Assembly: GCF_000252445.1 (NCBI RefSeq)
Contig: NC_017790.1
Span: 974,501-1,038,500, forward strand
DNA length: 64,000 bases
Reading direction: 5' to 3'
Source: Deinococcus gobiensis I-0
Lineage (GTDB): Bacteria > Deinococcota > Deinococci > Deinococcales > Deinococcaceae
The stretch's first letter is position 1, and each line of letters starts with the position of its first letter. A model generated the notes under the pieces. The model did not search any database and was not told where the DNA came from. It saw only the letters and a program-made list of their open reading frames with translations. Shown piece after piece: positions 40,006 to 50,606 of the stretch. The translations under genes were made by a program, and so were the position numbers.

Positions 40006-40866
40006 TCAGCGCGCGCCGAAGTCCTGCACCCAGTAGGTGCGGTAGGTGGTGGCGCTGTTGGCGGCGTAGCCCACGCCGAGTTCCTTGAAATTGCCGTTCA
40101 TGATGTTCCGGCAGTGGCCCTCGCTCTTCAGCCAGCCTGCCACGACGGTCTCGGGGGTGGTCTGCCCGGCGGCGATGTTCTCGCCGATGGTGTACCACGG
40201 GTATCCGGTCGCCGTGATGCGCTGGCTGAAGTCGCGGCCGTCCTGGCTGGTGTGGCTGAAGTAGTTCTTGGCGGCCATGTCGGCGGCGTGGCCCTGCGCG
40301 GCCTGTTCGAGCTGGGCGTTGTAGGTCAGTGCGCCCACGGCGGGGAAGGCGGTGGTGCCGCAGGTCTGGCCCTGGGCACGCGCGGCGTTGGTCAGGGCGA
40401 GCACGCGCGCGGCGAAGTCGCCGCTGGGGGTGGTGGGTGCCGGCGTGGGGGTCGGGGTCGGCGTAGGGGTGGTCGCCGCGCCCTGCACCGTCACCGGAAA
40501 GTCGATGAAAGCCGAGGGGTTGTTCGCCAGCGCCGTGCGCACGGTCGCGCTGCCCGCCGCGCGCGCGGTGATCAGGCCGCTCTGGCTCACGGTCGCCACG
40601 TTGCCGTTGCTGGTGGTCCACACGAGCTGCCCGGCGGTGGGGGCCTTGCCGCCGACCTGCACGTTGACCTGTACGGTCTGGCCGACCGTCAGGGTCATGG
40701 CGGAGGCGGTGGCCTGGGCGCTCAGCAGGTCGCTGCCGGTTTCCACGCTGGGGGCCGTGTCGGCGGCGGTGCCGGTGCTGGGCGTCGCGTTCTGGCTACA
40801 GGCGGCCAGGAGCAGCAGGAAGGGCAGGGCGAGCAGACGGCGGGGGGCGGAAACGGTCAGGGGCAT
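40006..40866 (-). CDS. CAP/SCP-domain lipoprotein with Big_2-like domain
   Basis: The 286-aa protein starts with a lipoprotein signal (LLALPFLLLLAAC, Cys near residue 23), then a Big_2 Ig-like domain (about 55-125: MTLTVGQTVQVNVQVGG to VTVQGA), a Thr/Pro repeat linker (TPTPTPTPTPAPTTP) and a CAP domain (about 150-286). The CAP domain shows LTNAARAQ, LEQAAQGHAADMAAKNYFSH, GENIAAG and GHCRNIMNGNFKELGVGYA. Bacterial CAP proteins are extracellular; activity unknown. The start at 40866 follows a TACTGT box by 4 nt; a GTG at 40872 overlaps that box. Confidence 0.88.
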   Translation of the reverse strand: MPLTVSAPRRLLALPFLLLLAACSQNATPSTGTAADTAPSVETGSDLLSAQATASAMTLTVGQTVQVNVQVGGKAPTAGQLVWTTSNGNVATVSQSGLITARAAGSATVRTALANNPSAFIDFPVTVQGAATTPTPTPTPTPAPTTPSGDFAARVLALTNAARAQGQTCGTTAFPAVGALTYNAQLEQAAQGHAADMAAKNYFSHTSQDGRDFSQRITATGYPWYTIGENIAAGQTTPETVVAGWLKSEGHCRNIMNGNFKELGVGYAANSATTYRTYWVQDFGAR

Positions 40867-41052
40867 GGCCACAGTAGAGCGCCCTTTGGTTTCTTGACGA
40901 TGAACTTAGAATCCTCATCACTCATAAAGTGGCCGGTGGTTGTGACACGCTGTGGGCCGCGCAAATGTGCCGTTTTCGTCATCGGCCGTGGCACATGATT
41001 CTCATCTGTATGGCGAGACTGGAGGGCTGGGCGACAGGCGTAAGCTGCCGGC

Positions 41053-42882
41053 ATGTTCGCGCGTCCTGGCCGTCCTTCTGCCGCCCTTTCCGGTCCCGAC
41101 GGGCAGGGGGGACCGCCGCCCCGGCGCGATCCCCGGCAGCTCGTGCGGCTGCTGGCCTTCGCGCGGCCCTACCGCCTGCTGTTCGTGCTGGGGCTGGTCG
41201 CCACACTGATCTCCAGCGGCCTGAATCTGGTCTTTCCGGCCCTGTTCGGCCGTCTCATCGACGCGTCCTTCCTGCGGGTGGGCAGCCAGGACACCGGGCC
41301 GCTGGACCGCACGGTCCTGGGGCTGCTGGGCATCTTCGCCCTCTCGGCCTGCTTCGGGGCGGCGCAGGCCTACCTGCTGGCACGGGTCGGGGCGGGCGTG
41401 GTCGCCGACCTGCGCCGCGCCCTGTTCGGGCACCTCCTGACCCTCTCGCCACGCTTTTTCGGGGACCACAAGACCGGCGATCTCACCAGCCGCCTGACCT
41501 CCGACGTGGGCACGGTCCAGACCGTGACCAGCACGGCCCTGGCGCAGCTCGCCGCGCAGTCGGTCAGCCTGATCGGCGCGGTCGTGCTGCTCATCCTCAC
41601 GAGCGCCCGTCTGAGTCTGCTGACCCTGGCGATCATTCCGCTGGTCATCGGCACCGCCATCGTCATCGGCCGCCGCATCCGCCGCGTGAGCCGCGAGGTG
41701 CAGGACGCCGTCGCCGGGGCCAACGCCAGCGCCGAGGAGGCCATCAGCGGCGTGCGCGTCGTGCAGAGCTTCACTGCCGAGGCGCAGGAGCGCGGGCGCT
41801 ACGGTCAGGGCGTGACCCGCAGCTTCCTGGCGGCCCTGCGCCGCGCGCAGCTCCAGGCCCTGATGTCGGGCACCATGAGCTTCCTGGCCTTCGGGTCGCT
41901 GGCGCTGGTGCTGTGGTACGGCGGGCGGCAGGTCATGTCGGGGGCGCTGACCCCCGGCGCGCTCGTCACGTTCCTGTTCTACGCCGCGCAGGTGGCGGGT
42001 ACGGTGGCGGCCCTGACCGGCGTGTTCAACCAGTTTCAGGAGGCGCTGGGGGCATCGGGCCGGATCTTCGAGCTGCTGGACGAGCGCAGCGACCTGCCCC
42101 AGCCCGCCACCCCCGCACCGCTCGGGCGCGCCGAGGGCCGCGTGGCCTTCAGGGCCGTGGATTTCCGCTACGGCGGCCAGCCGGTGCTGCGCGGCGTGAA
42201 TCTGGATGTGCCGGCCGGGCAGGTCGTGGCGCTCGTCGGCCCCAGCGGTGCGGGCAAGAGCACGCTGGTCAACCTCATTCCGCGCTTCTGGGACGTGACT
42301 GCGGGCACGCTGAGCATCGACGGCCGGGACGTGCGCGACTACGCCCTCGCGGACCTGCGTGCCCAGACCGGCCTCGTGCCGCAGGAGACGCTGCTGTTTT
42401 CCGGCACGGTGGCCGAGAACATCCTGTACGGGCGCCCCGACGCCTCGGCGGCCGAGGTCGAGGCCGCCGCCCAGGCCGCCAACGCCCACGGGTTCATCAC
42501 GGCGCTGCCGGAGGGCTACGGCACGGTGGTCGGCGAGCGCGGCGTCAAACTCAGCGGGGGGCAGCGTCAGCGCGTGGCCATCGCCCGCGCGATCCTCAAG
42601 GACCCGCGCATCCTGATTCTCGACGAGGCGACCTCGGCCCTCGACAACGAGTCCGAGGTGCTGGTGCAGGCGGCGCTCGACCGCCTGATGGTCGGGCGCA
42701 CCACCTTCGTCATCGCCCACCGCCTGAGCACCATCCGCAATGCCCACCGCATCCTGGTCATGGACGGCGGCCAGATCGTGGCGGACGGCACGCACGAGGC
42801 CCTGCTGGCGGCTGGCGGCCTGTACCGCGACCTCTATGAGTTGCAATTCCGGGAGACCGAGTCGGCCCCGACCCCGGCCTGA
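41053..42882 (+). CDS. ABC exporter, fused permease and ATPase (MsbA/BmrA type)
   Basis: The 609-aa half-transporter has six membrane segments (about 30-320) and a C-terminal ATPase: Walker A ALVGPSGAGKSTLVNL, Q-loop LVPQETLLFSGTVAENILYG, signature VKLSGGQRQRVAIARAI, Walker B ILILDEATSALDNESE and the H-loop FVIAHRLSTI. It should act as a homodimer exporting lipids or drugs; substrate unknown. TAAGCT (41041-41046) ends 6 nt before the ATG. The 186-base gap upstream (40867-41052) is AT-richer and holds no gene. Confidence 0.92.
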   Translation: MFARPGRPSAALSGPDGQGGPPPRRDPRQLVRLLAFARPYRLLFVLGLVATLISSGLNLVFPALFGRLIDASFLRVGSQDTGPLDRTVLGLLGIFALSACFGAAQAYLLARVGAGVVADLRRALFGHLLTLSPRFFGDHKTGDLTSRLTSDVGTVQTVTSTALAQLAAQSVSLIGAVVLLILTSARLSLLTLAIIPLVIGTAIVIGRRIRRVSREVQDAVAGANASAEEAISGVRVVQSFTAEAQERGRYGQGVTRSFLAALRRAQLQALMSGTMSFLAFGSLALVLWYGGRQVMSGALTPGALVTFLFYAAQVAGTVAALTGVFNQFQEALGASGRIFELLDERSDLPQPATPAPLGRAEGRVAFRAVDFRYGGQPVLRGVNLDVPAGQVVALVGPSGAGKSTLVNLIPRFWDVTAGTLSIDGRDVRDYALADLRAQTGLVPQETLLFSGTVAENILYGRPDASAAEVEAAAQAANAHGFITALPEGYGTVVGERGVKLSGGQRQRVAIARAILKDPRILILDEATSALDNESEVLVQAALDRLMVGRTTFVIAHRLSTIRNAHRILVMDGGQIVADGTHEALLAAGGLYRDLYELQFRETESAPTPA

Positions 42883-42888
42883 AGCGGC

Positions 42889-42929
42889 AAGGCGGCGCGG
42901 CACCCGGATTTGGGGTGCCGCGCCGCCTT
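42889..42929. terminator. Long perfect hairpin between convergent genes
   Basis: Arms aaggcggcgcggcaccc (42889-42905) and gggtgccgcgccgcctt (42913-42929) pair over 17 bases with a 7-base loop. It lies between the ABC exporter stop and the stop of the convergent small gene, and could serve both; T tracts are weak. Confidence 0.8.
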
Positions 42930-42935
42930 GTCTGC

Positions 42936-43208
42936 TCAGGACTCGCTGCTCTCGTCGGCGTCGCGGGTACGGGAAGTGGAGCCGTCGTCGGCGGTGCCGG
43001 TGCGGTCCACCATCGCGCTGCCGTTAAAGATCGCGCCGGGAACGCCGGTCGCATTGGCGTTGGCGATCACGGGCACGAAAGTCTCCTCGTTCGCGCGCCT
43101 CACTTCGCCCTCGACCGGCGAGTTGACCACGTTGCCGCTTTCCTGTTCGACTTCTTCCACACTCTTGCCCAGCGGCTCGTTGCCGTAGCGGTTCGAATTG
43201 TCGGTCAT
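42936..43208 (-). CDS. Small acidic hypothetical protein
   Basis: No family recognised. The 90-aa soluble protein is hydrophilic and acidic, rich in Asn, Glu and Ser, with no membrane segment: MTDNSNRYGNEPLGKSVEEV at the start, a more apolar middle (ETFVPVIANANATGVPGAIF) and a disordered Ser/Asp tail. The ATG follows ggaagg. It is flanked by the strong hairpin downstream and diverges from the next gene. Composition suggests a stress-type or disordered protein; this is only a guess. Confidence 0.5.
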   Translation of the reverse strand: MTDNSNRYGNEPLGKSVEEVEQESGNVVNSPVEGEVRRANEETFVPVIANANATGVPGAIFNGSAMVDRTGTADDGSTSRTRDADESSES

Positions 43209-43375
43209 GCCTTCCAGTGTGAAAAACCGGCCGCTGCCTTGCGTGAGGGGAGGGTACGCGCGCCTTCATGGCCCGCGCGGCCTTCACGCGCGGCCCGCCG
43301 CCCGGACTCGCTATGCTGGCAGGCAGATGAAGGTTCCGTTTTCCGGTCCATTTGCCCGCGCCGAGGGGTCCAGCC

Positions 43376-44536
43376 ATGAGTGAACGCAGCGACCAGATCC
43401 TGAAGTCCAGCGGCCTGCCGGACCCGTCCCTGGCGGTCCTGGAACGCGGCGACGCCCTGTTCGTCCTGACGGCCTCGACCCTGCTGTACCACGACGAGTC
43501 CGGCACCCGGCGCGTGACCCTGCGCGACCTCGCGCGCATCCACAGCGACCAGGAAGGGACGCTGCGCGTCGAGACGCCCGCCGGGACCGCCCTGAGCGCC
43601 AGCCTGGTGGGCTTCGATCCCGCCGAGGTCCAGACCTTTTTCCGGCAGGTGCGCGACGTGACTGCCCAGGCCAAGCAGGGACCGGCCGCGTCCGTGCCGG
43701 CCAGCGTGGCCCCCACCCCTGCCGCCGCTGCCCCTGCCGCCGCCGCGCCGGCCCCCTCGGCCAGCGAGGCCCGCCCTGCACCGGCCACCCCCCCCGCCCC
43801 TGCGCCCCGCCCCGCCCCTGCGCCGACGCCGGCCCCCAGCCTGGCCAAACCCGCCGATCCCGCCCCTGCCGAGCGGCCCCAGACGGTCACCGGGCCGGCC
43901 TTTCCTGCGGCCACCAAGCCGGCGGCCACGCCGCCCCCGCCGCCCCGCCGGCAGGCCAGTGCGGCTCCGGCCGCCCAGCCCACGGGGAGTCAGTCTGCCG
44001 GGGGCCCGTCGCCGGCATCCCAGCCTGCGGCTCAGAAGCAGGGCGGCCAGAAGCCCCCCGCGCCGCGCCCCGCTGCGCCTCAGCCCTCGGCGGCCCCGGC
44101 TTCCGGGTCGCCGGGCAAGGCGGGAGCCGCGCCGTCCAGTCCCCTGCCGGTGCCCAGCGGCCCGGCTCCGGTCGTCGTGACGGCCGCAGTCCCGACTCCG
44201 GTCGCTGGCGCGGCCTCCGAGTCGCCCGCTGCCCCGGAAACCCCGGCCCTTCCGGTCCCCACACTGACCGGAGCGCGGGCCGACCTGCTGGCCCAGGCGG
44301 GCGCGGTGGCGGGTCTGGGCGGGCGGCTGCGGCTGCTGGCCGTGATCCTGATGCTCGCGGCGCTGGGGCTGGCCTACTTCCTGTACACGGCCGAGACGCC
44401 GCAGCCCCTGAACGCCCTGTGGGTCATCATCGCCGGCGGGGTAGGCGCGGTCGCGTTGACGGTCCTCGCCTCGCTGACGCGCCTGCTCGCCACGATGGCG
44501 CAGGTCGTCGGAGCGCGGGAGAACGGTGACGGGTAG
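43376..44536 (+). CDS. Membrane protein with N-terminal globular domain, long Ala/Pro linker and C-terminal TM pair
   Basis: Not recognised as a named family. The first ~105 residues form a PH-like beta domain ([56 protein letters not shown]), followed by about 190 residues of Ala/Pro/Ser low complexity and two membrane helices (about 325-347 and 355-378). The ATG at 43376 has a gagg site 10 nt upstream. It overlaps lysK by 11 nt, so they are probably co-transcribed, but nothing links the functions. Confidence 0.6.
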   Translation: MSERSDQILKSSGLPDPSLAVLERGDALFVLTASTLLYHDESGTRRVTLRDLARIHSDQEGTLRVETPAGTALSASLVGFDPAEVQTFFRQVRDVTAQAKQGPAASVPASVAPTPAAAAPAAAAPAPSASEARPAPATPPAPAPRPAPAPTPAPSLAKPADPAPAERPQTVTGPAFPAATKPAATPPPPPRRQASAAPAAQPTGSQSAGGPSPASQPAAQKQGGQKPPAPRPAAPQPSAAPASGSPGKAGAAPSSPLPVPSGPAPVVVTAAVPTPVAGAASESPAAPETPALPVPTLTGARADLLAQAGAVAGLGGRLRLLAVILMLAALGLAYFLYTAETPQPLNALWVIIAGGVGAVALTVLASLTRLLATMAQVVGARENGDG

Positions 44537-45647
44537 GCCGGCCCACCACGACCTCCTGATCGGCGCCGTAGCGACCCCCTCGCTCTCGGGTGAGGAGGCG
44601 GCGGTGGCCGAGTTCCTGCGCGGCTGGATGGCGGACCACGGCTTCGCGGCGCACCTCGACGAGGTCGGCAACGCGGTGGGCGTCCGGGGCGACGGCCCCC
44701 TGACGGTCGTGTTGCTGGGCCACATGGACACCGTGCCCGGCGAGATTCCGGTGCGGGTGGACGACCAGGGCGTGCTGCACGGACGCGGCAGCGTGGACGC
44801 CAAGGGCAGCCTGTGCACCTTCGCGGCGGCAGTGGCGGCCCTGCCCCCGGAGGCGCTGGCGGCGGCCCGTTTCGTGGTGATCGGCGCGACCGAGGAGGAG
44901 GCCCCCAGCAGCCGGGGCGCGCGCCACGCCCTGACGGCGTACGCGCCCGACGCCGTGTTCATCGGCGAGCCGAGCGGCTGGGACGCCCTGACGCTGGGCT
45001 ACAAGGGCCGGCTGGTGGCCCGCGTGCGCATCGAGAAGGACAACTTCCATACGGCCGGCGAGGGCAGCAGCGCCGCCGACGACCTCACCGAGGGTTGGTT
45101 CCGGGTGCGGGCCTGGGCGGCGGGGGTGGGCGGGCCGGAGTCGGGCATCTTCGCGCGGGTGCAGGCGACCTTGCAGGACCTGGGCTCCAGCGTCGACGGC
45201 CTGCGGCAGCGGGCCTGGGCGACCATCGGCCTGCGCCTGCCGCCGGAACTCTCGCCCGACGAGGCCGGCGAGGCGATCCGCGCCGCCTTCGCGGACCTGG
45301 GGGCCGAGGTGACGCTGCTGGGCCACGAGCACGCGGTGCGCCACCCCCGCGACAACGCGCTGACGCGGGCGCTGCGGGTCGCCATCCGCGCTGCGGGGGG
45401 CACGCCGACCTTCAAGGTCAAGACCGGCACGAGCGACATGAACGTGGTCGCGCCGCACTGGCCGGTGCCCACGGCCGCCTACGGCCCCGGCGACAGCGCG
45501 CTGGACCACACCCCCGAAGAGCGGCTGTCGCTGGACGAGTACGACCGCGCGGTGGCGGTCCTGACCGACGCCCTGACCCGGCTGGCCGGGACGTTGCCGG
45601 CCCGGTCCCTGTCGGCCCAGCCCTCGCCGCCCACCGACCCGAGCTGA
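44526..45647 (+). CDS. lysK: [LysW]-lysine hydrolase (M20-family)
   Basis: LysK removes lysine (or ornithine) from the LysW carrier protein, the last step of the alpha-aminoadipate lysine route of Thermus/Deinococcus. The 373-aa M20 enzyme keeps the metal ligands: His in [13 protein letters not shown], Asp in [12 protein letters not shown], Glu pair in [18 protein letters not shown], and late His in [15 protein letters not shown]. The substrate-side signature [19 protein letters not shown] is typical of LysK/ArgE-like proteins. The start is a GTG at 44526 that overlaps the upstream gene by 11 nt. LysW and the other lys genes are not in the window. Confidence 0.85.
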   Translation: MTGRPAHHDLLIGAVATPSLSGEEAAVAEFLRGWMADHGFAAHLDEVGNAVGVRGDGPLTVVLLGHMDTVPGEIPVRVDDQGVLHGRGSVDAKGSLCTFAAAVAALPPEALAAARFVVIGATEEEAPSSRGARHALTAYAPDAVFIGEPSGWDALTLGYKGRLVARVRIEKDNFHTAGEGSSAADDLTEGWFRVRAWAAGVGGPESGIFARVQATLQDLGSSVDGLRQRAWATIGLRLPPELSPDEAGEAIRAAFADLGAEVTLLGHEHAVRHPRDNALTRALRVAIRAAGGTPTFKVKTGTSDMNVVAPHWPVPTAAYGPGDSALDHTPEERLSLDEYDRAVAVLTDALTRLAGTLPARSLSAQPSPPTDPS

Positions 45648-45665
45648 AGTGGGCGGCCCCCTCGC

Positions 45666-47432
<1,767 letters not shown>

Positions 47433-47439
47433 GGCCCTG

Positions 47440-48084
47440 ATGCCCCCGGACCCCCGCCCCACCCTCGGCGGCTGGCTGCGCGCCCTGCTGCCGCGCCCCT
47501 GCCCCGGCTGCGGCGCGCAGCTCGGGGCGGCGGCGGGGCTGTGCGGGGTGTGCCGTGCCGCGCTGCGCGTGCGGGCCGAGAGCCACTCGCCCCTAAGCAC
47601 TCGCGTGACTCCGCACCTGCTGAGTTGCGGACCGTACCAGGGCGTGGCCCGGCGCAGCGTACGCGCCCTGAAATACGGCGGCGCGCGCGAGGTGGCCGCG
47701 CCGCTGGGCGAGTTGCTGGCCGCCGCCGTGCCCCCCGACTGGCAGGTGGCGGCGGTGGTGCCGGTGCCGCTGCACCCGGCGCGGCAGCGCGAGCGCGGCT
47801 ACAACCAGGCCGAGCTGCTGGCACGGGCCACCGCGCGCGGCCTGGGCGTGCCGTGCGTCTGCGCGCTGGAGCGTACCCGCGCCACTGCCCAGCAGGCCCG
47901 GCAACACGCGGCGGCCCGGCAGGCCAACCTCGCCGGGGCCTTCCGGGTGTGCGCACCCCTGCCGCCCGGCACGGTGCTGCTGGTGGACGATGTGGCGACC
48001 ACCGGCAGCACCCTGCTGGCCTGCCGCGACGCGCTGCTGGCCGCCGGGCCGCGCGAGCTGCGTTACGCGGTGGTGGCGCGCTGA
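47440..48084 (+). CDS. comF: ComF-family phosphoribosyltransferase-like protein
   Basis: The 214-aa protein has the ComF layout: an N-terminal zinc-ribbon (PRPCPGCGAQLG and LCGVCRAAL), RSVRALKYGGAREVAAPLGE, VPVPLHPARQRERGYNQAEL, and the PRPP-binding loop GTVLLVDDVATTGSTLLACR. ComF is required for natural transformation, probably helping move or process single-stranded DNA in the cytoplasm. It lies away from comEA/comEC but in the same 25-kb region. It starts 7 nt after the permease gene and is probably co-transcribed. Confidence 0.9.
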   Translation: MPPDPRPTLGGWLRALLPRPCPGCGAQLGAAAGLCGVCRAALRVRAESHSPLSTRVTPHLLSCGPYQGVARRSVRALKYGGAREVAAPLGELLAAAVPPDWQVAAVVPVPLHPARQRERGYNQAELLARATARGLGVPCVCALERTRATAQQARQHAAARQANLAGAFRVCAPLPPGTVLLVDDVATTGSTLLACRDALLAAGPRELRYAVVAR

Positions 48085-48127
48085 ACCCGCGTCCGGGCAG
48101 GACAGTGGGGGGCAGTTCAGGCGGCCC

Positions 48128-48155
48128 TTAACTCCGGGGCGCAGACCTGTAGGGT
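48128..48155 (+). promoter_or_regulatory. Promoter candidate for tatA
   Basis: TTAACT (48128-48133), 16 bases, and TAGGGT (48150-48155) lie about 43 bases before the tatA ATG, which has its own ggagga ribosome site. Confidence 0.45.
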
Positions 48156-48197
48156 GCTGAGGACCGCTGACCGGTGCCCCAGCCGGAGGAGAAGCGC

Positions 48198-48467
48198 ATG
48201 CTCGGACTGATCGAACCCGGCCACCTGATACTCATCCTGCTCGCCGCGCTGGTGGTGTTCGGCCCCCGCCGCCTGCCCGAACTGGGCAAGAGCCTGGGCG
48301 GCGCGATCCGCAGTTTCCGCCAGGGAACACATGGCCTGGCCGAGGATTTCGCAGAGGCCACGCGTACCCCCGCCCCCGAGGCCGTCCGCGCCGAAGCGGT
48401 GCCGGTCCAGACGCTGGTGGCGGCCGCCGCGCCCAGCACGCCGGTGCGCGCCCCGGAGGCCGAGTAG
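48198..48467 (+). CDS. tatA: Twin-arginine translocase subunit TatA/TatB-like
   Basis: The 89-aa protein has the TatA/B arrangement: a short periplasmic start (MLGLIEPGHL), one membrane helix (ILILLAALVVFGPRRLPELG, with the FGPRRLPELG hinge), an amphipathic helix (KSLGGAIRSFRQGTHGLAED) and an Ala/Pro tail. FGPxxLPELG is the family hallmark. Single TatA genes are common in Deinococcus. The ATG at 48198 follows ggagga by about 8 nt. TatC is not in the window. Confidence 0.9.
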   Translation: MLGLIEPGHLILILLAALVVFGPRRLPELGKSLGGAIRSFRQGTHGLAEDFAEATRTPAPEAVRAEAVPVQTLVAAAAPSTPVRAPEAE

Positions 48468-48483
48468 GCTGCCGCCCGCCGCG

Positions 48484-49052
<569 letters not shown>

Positions 49053-49056
<4 letters not shown>

Positions 49057-49271
49057 CAGTCCACCTCCACGCGCTGTCCGGCGTATTCCACCACGTCGCC
49101 CCGGCGCAGTTTCTTGCGCCGCCGGGTCTCAATGTCGCCGTTGAGACGGACCTCGCCGCCCTGGACGCGGAATTTGGCCTCGCCGCCGGTTTCCACCAGC
49201 CCGCGCAGCTTCAGGAAACTTTGCAGGTCGATGGTGTCGGCGTCGTCGGGGGTATCGGCATAACGGGTCAT
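49053..49271 (-). CDS. Small RNA-binding S4-domain protein (YbcJ/YaaA-like)
   Basis: The 72-aa protein is a lone S4 domain: IDLQSFLKLRGLVETGGEAK, QGGEVRLNGDIETRRRKKLR and RGDVVEYAGQRVEVDW. Such proteins bind structured RNA, often rRNA or tRNA. It is coupled by a 4-base overlap to the DUF1684 gene. 28 bases separate its start from the dockerin-protein gene upstream on the same strand. Confidence 0.85.
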
Positions 49272-49299
49272 GCCGGCCAGCGTAGCAGGGGCATGCCGC

Positions 49300-50055
49300 T
49301 CAGGGTGTGGTTGGGGCCGGGGTGGGGGTGGGTGCAGGGGTGGCTCCGGAGGCCGGCGTCGGCGTGGGGGCCGGCGTCGGTGCGGTAGGCGTGGTCGCCG
49401 GGGCGGCGGCAGGTGCAGCTGCCGGAGCCGGAGAAGCCGGGGTCGCCGTCGGGGTGGCCTGGGCCGGAGCCGGCTGGGCCGGAGCGGGAGCCGTATTCAG
49501 GGCCGCGGTGTACTGGGCGCTGAACAGCCGCAGGTCGGTGTCGTCCACCTTGCGGTCCTGGTTCAGGTCGCCGGACTGCGGGGAGGCCTTGCCGAAATTC
49601 TCCATCAGGATGGCGAGGTCGCTGAGGTCGATGACGCCGTCGCCATTGAGGTCCGCGCCGCCGAAACGCTTCTGGGCCGCCTCGGGGGTCCAGGCCGTGA
49701 GCTTGAACTCGTCCTGAAGCTGCCGCCGGACCGCCTCGGCCAGCGCGACCGGACCCTGCGGATTGAACTCGAGCCGCCGCTCGCCGCCCACCACGACCAC
49801 CCGTGCCGAGACGTCGGGATTGAAGGGCGCGGCGCTGACCCCCACGCCCCCCAGGGTCAGGGTCGGTCCCGAACTGTCGTCGAGCGTGAAGGGCACCTCG
49901 CGCGTCGAGAGGGCGGCCAGGGCCGCCAGGGTCGCCTGACGGACCGCGTCCCCCTGAGGCCGCAGCTTGAGGGCCACCGCGTCCGCGCCGCCCAGCCCGG
50001 CCTGTGCCAGCAGGGCCGCCCCGAGCAGCGCGCCGGACCACCTGACGCGGCGCAT
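49300..50055 (-). CDS. Secreted protein with dockerin type I-like calcium-binding repeats
   Basis: The 251-aa protein has a signal peptide (about 1-25), a small beta domain (about 28-115), and two dockerin-type repeats separated by 28 residues: ADLNGDGVIDLSDLAIL (ligands D135, N137, D139, D143, D146) and GDLNQDRKVDDTDLRLF (D163, N165, D167, D171, D174). A Pro/Ala/Thr-rich tail follows. Dockerins bind cohesin domains and hold multi-protein assemblies together. It is the last gene of a three-gene run and starts with a TGATG overlap on the previous stop. A lipoprotein two genes upstream has a cohesin-like segment. Confidence 0.75.
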   Translation of the reverse strand: MRRVRWSGALLGAALLAQAGLGGADAVALKLRPQGDAVRQATLAALAALSTREVPFTLDDSSGPTLTLGGVGVSAAPFNPDVSARVVVVGGERRLEFNPQGPVALAEAVRRQLQDEFKLTAWTPEAAQKRFGGADLNGDGVIDLSDLAILMENFGKASPQSGDLNQDRKVDDTDLRLFSAQYTAALNTAPAPAQPAPAQATPTATPASPAPAAAPAAAPATTPTAPTPAPTPTPASGATPAPTPTPAPTTP

Positions 50056-50606
50056 CAGCGGTTCTCCCGCGCCGCACGGATGGCGTCGCGCAGGGCCGTG
50101 GGGGTGGTGATGGTGGTCCCCGTCGCCGGGGCCGTCGCCGCACCGCTTGGGGCGGCGACCTCTGTACCGGTGGCGGAACCCGCGCCGGTCGCGGCGCTGC
50201 CTGCCGGCGACACCGACACCGCCCCGTTGACCACCGGGTACAGGCCCTGGTTGAAGCCCACCAGCGGGCTGTCGGCCTTGCGGGCATAGAGCAGCGCGAA
50301 GACTTCCTGGCCGCCGCTCAGGGCCGGCAGGTCCTGCACCCCCTGTAGAAAGAACAGGGCCGGCTTGCCCATGTGCTGCGGCAGGCTGGCCGCGTCGCCG
50401 GCGATCGTCTCGGTGACGCTCAGCGGATAGACCGTGTAGGTCACGTCGCCCTCCTTGGCCGTGGTGGGTGTGCCCAGGGTCGCGCGCACGATCACCTCGG
50501 CCTTCTGGGCCTGCTGCGCCAGGGTCAGGGGCGTGACGGCGGTCGCGCCGGCTCCGGTCCCCCACAGGGACAGCGCGGCGGCTCCGGCCAGCAGCGCCCG
50601 TCTCAC
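50055..50606 (-). CDS. Exported hypothetical protein of the cohesin-like/dockerin gene set
   Basis: No named family. The 183-aa protein has a signal peptide (MRRALLAGAAALSLWGTGAG) and a beta-rich core: VIVRATLGTPTTAKEGDVTY, TVYPLSVTETIAGDAASLPQ, KPALFFLQGVQDLPALSGGQ, VFALLYARKADSPLVGFNQG. Surface-protein modules with GE/GQ-x-x-x-FL-like turns of this kind accompany dockerins elsewhere, but this is impressionistic. A Gly/Thr-rich tail follows. It overlaps its neighbours on both sides (4 nt and 1 nt), so all three are made from one mRNA. Confidence 0.6.
   Translation of the reverse strand: MRRALLAGAAALSLWGTGAGATAVTPLTLAQQAQKAEVIVRATLGTPTTAKEGDVTYTVYPLSVTETIAGDAASLPQHMGKPALFFLQGVQDLPALSGGQEVFALLYARKADSPLVGFNQGLYPVVNGAVSVSPAGSAATGAGSATGTEVAAPSGAATAPATGTTITTPTALRDAIRAARENR

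Noticed and set aside
41002..42903. A 633-codon open frame opposite the ABC exporter
   Set aside because: Same shadow effect; the sense strand carries all ABC transporter motifs in the correct order.
49319..49510. Simple-sequence Pro/Thr/Ala coding repeats, possible phase-variable tract
   Set aside because: They are low-complexity linkers of secreted proteins in triplet-compatible units, with no evidence of homopolymer slippage or frame changes.
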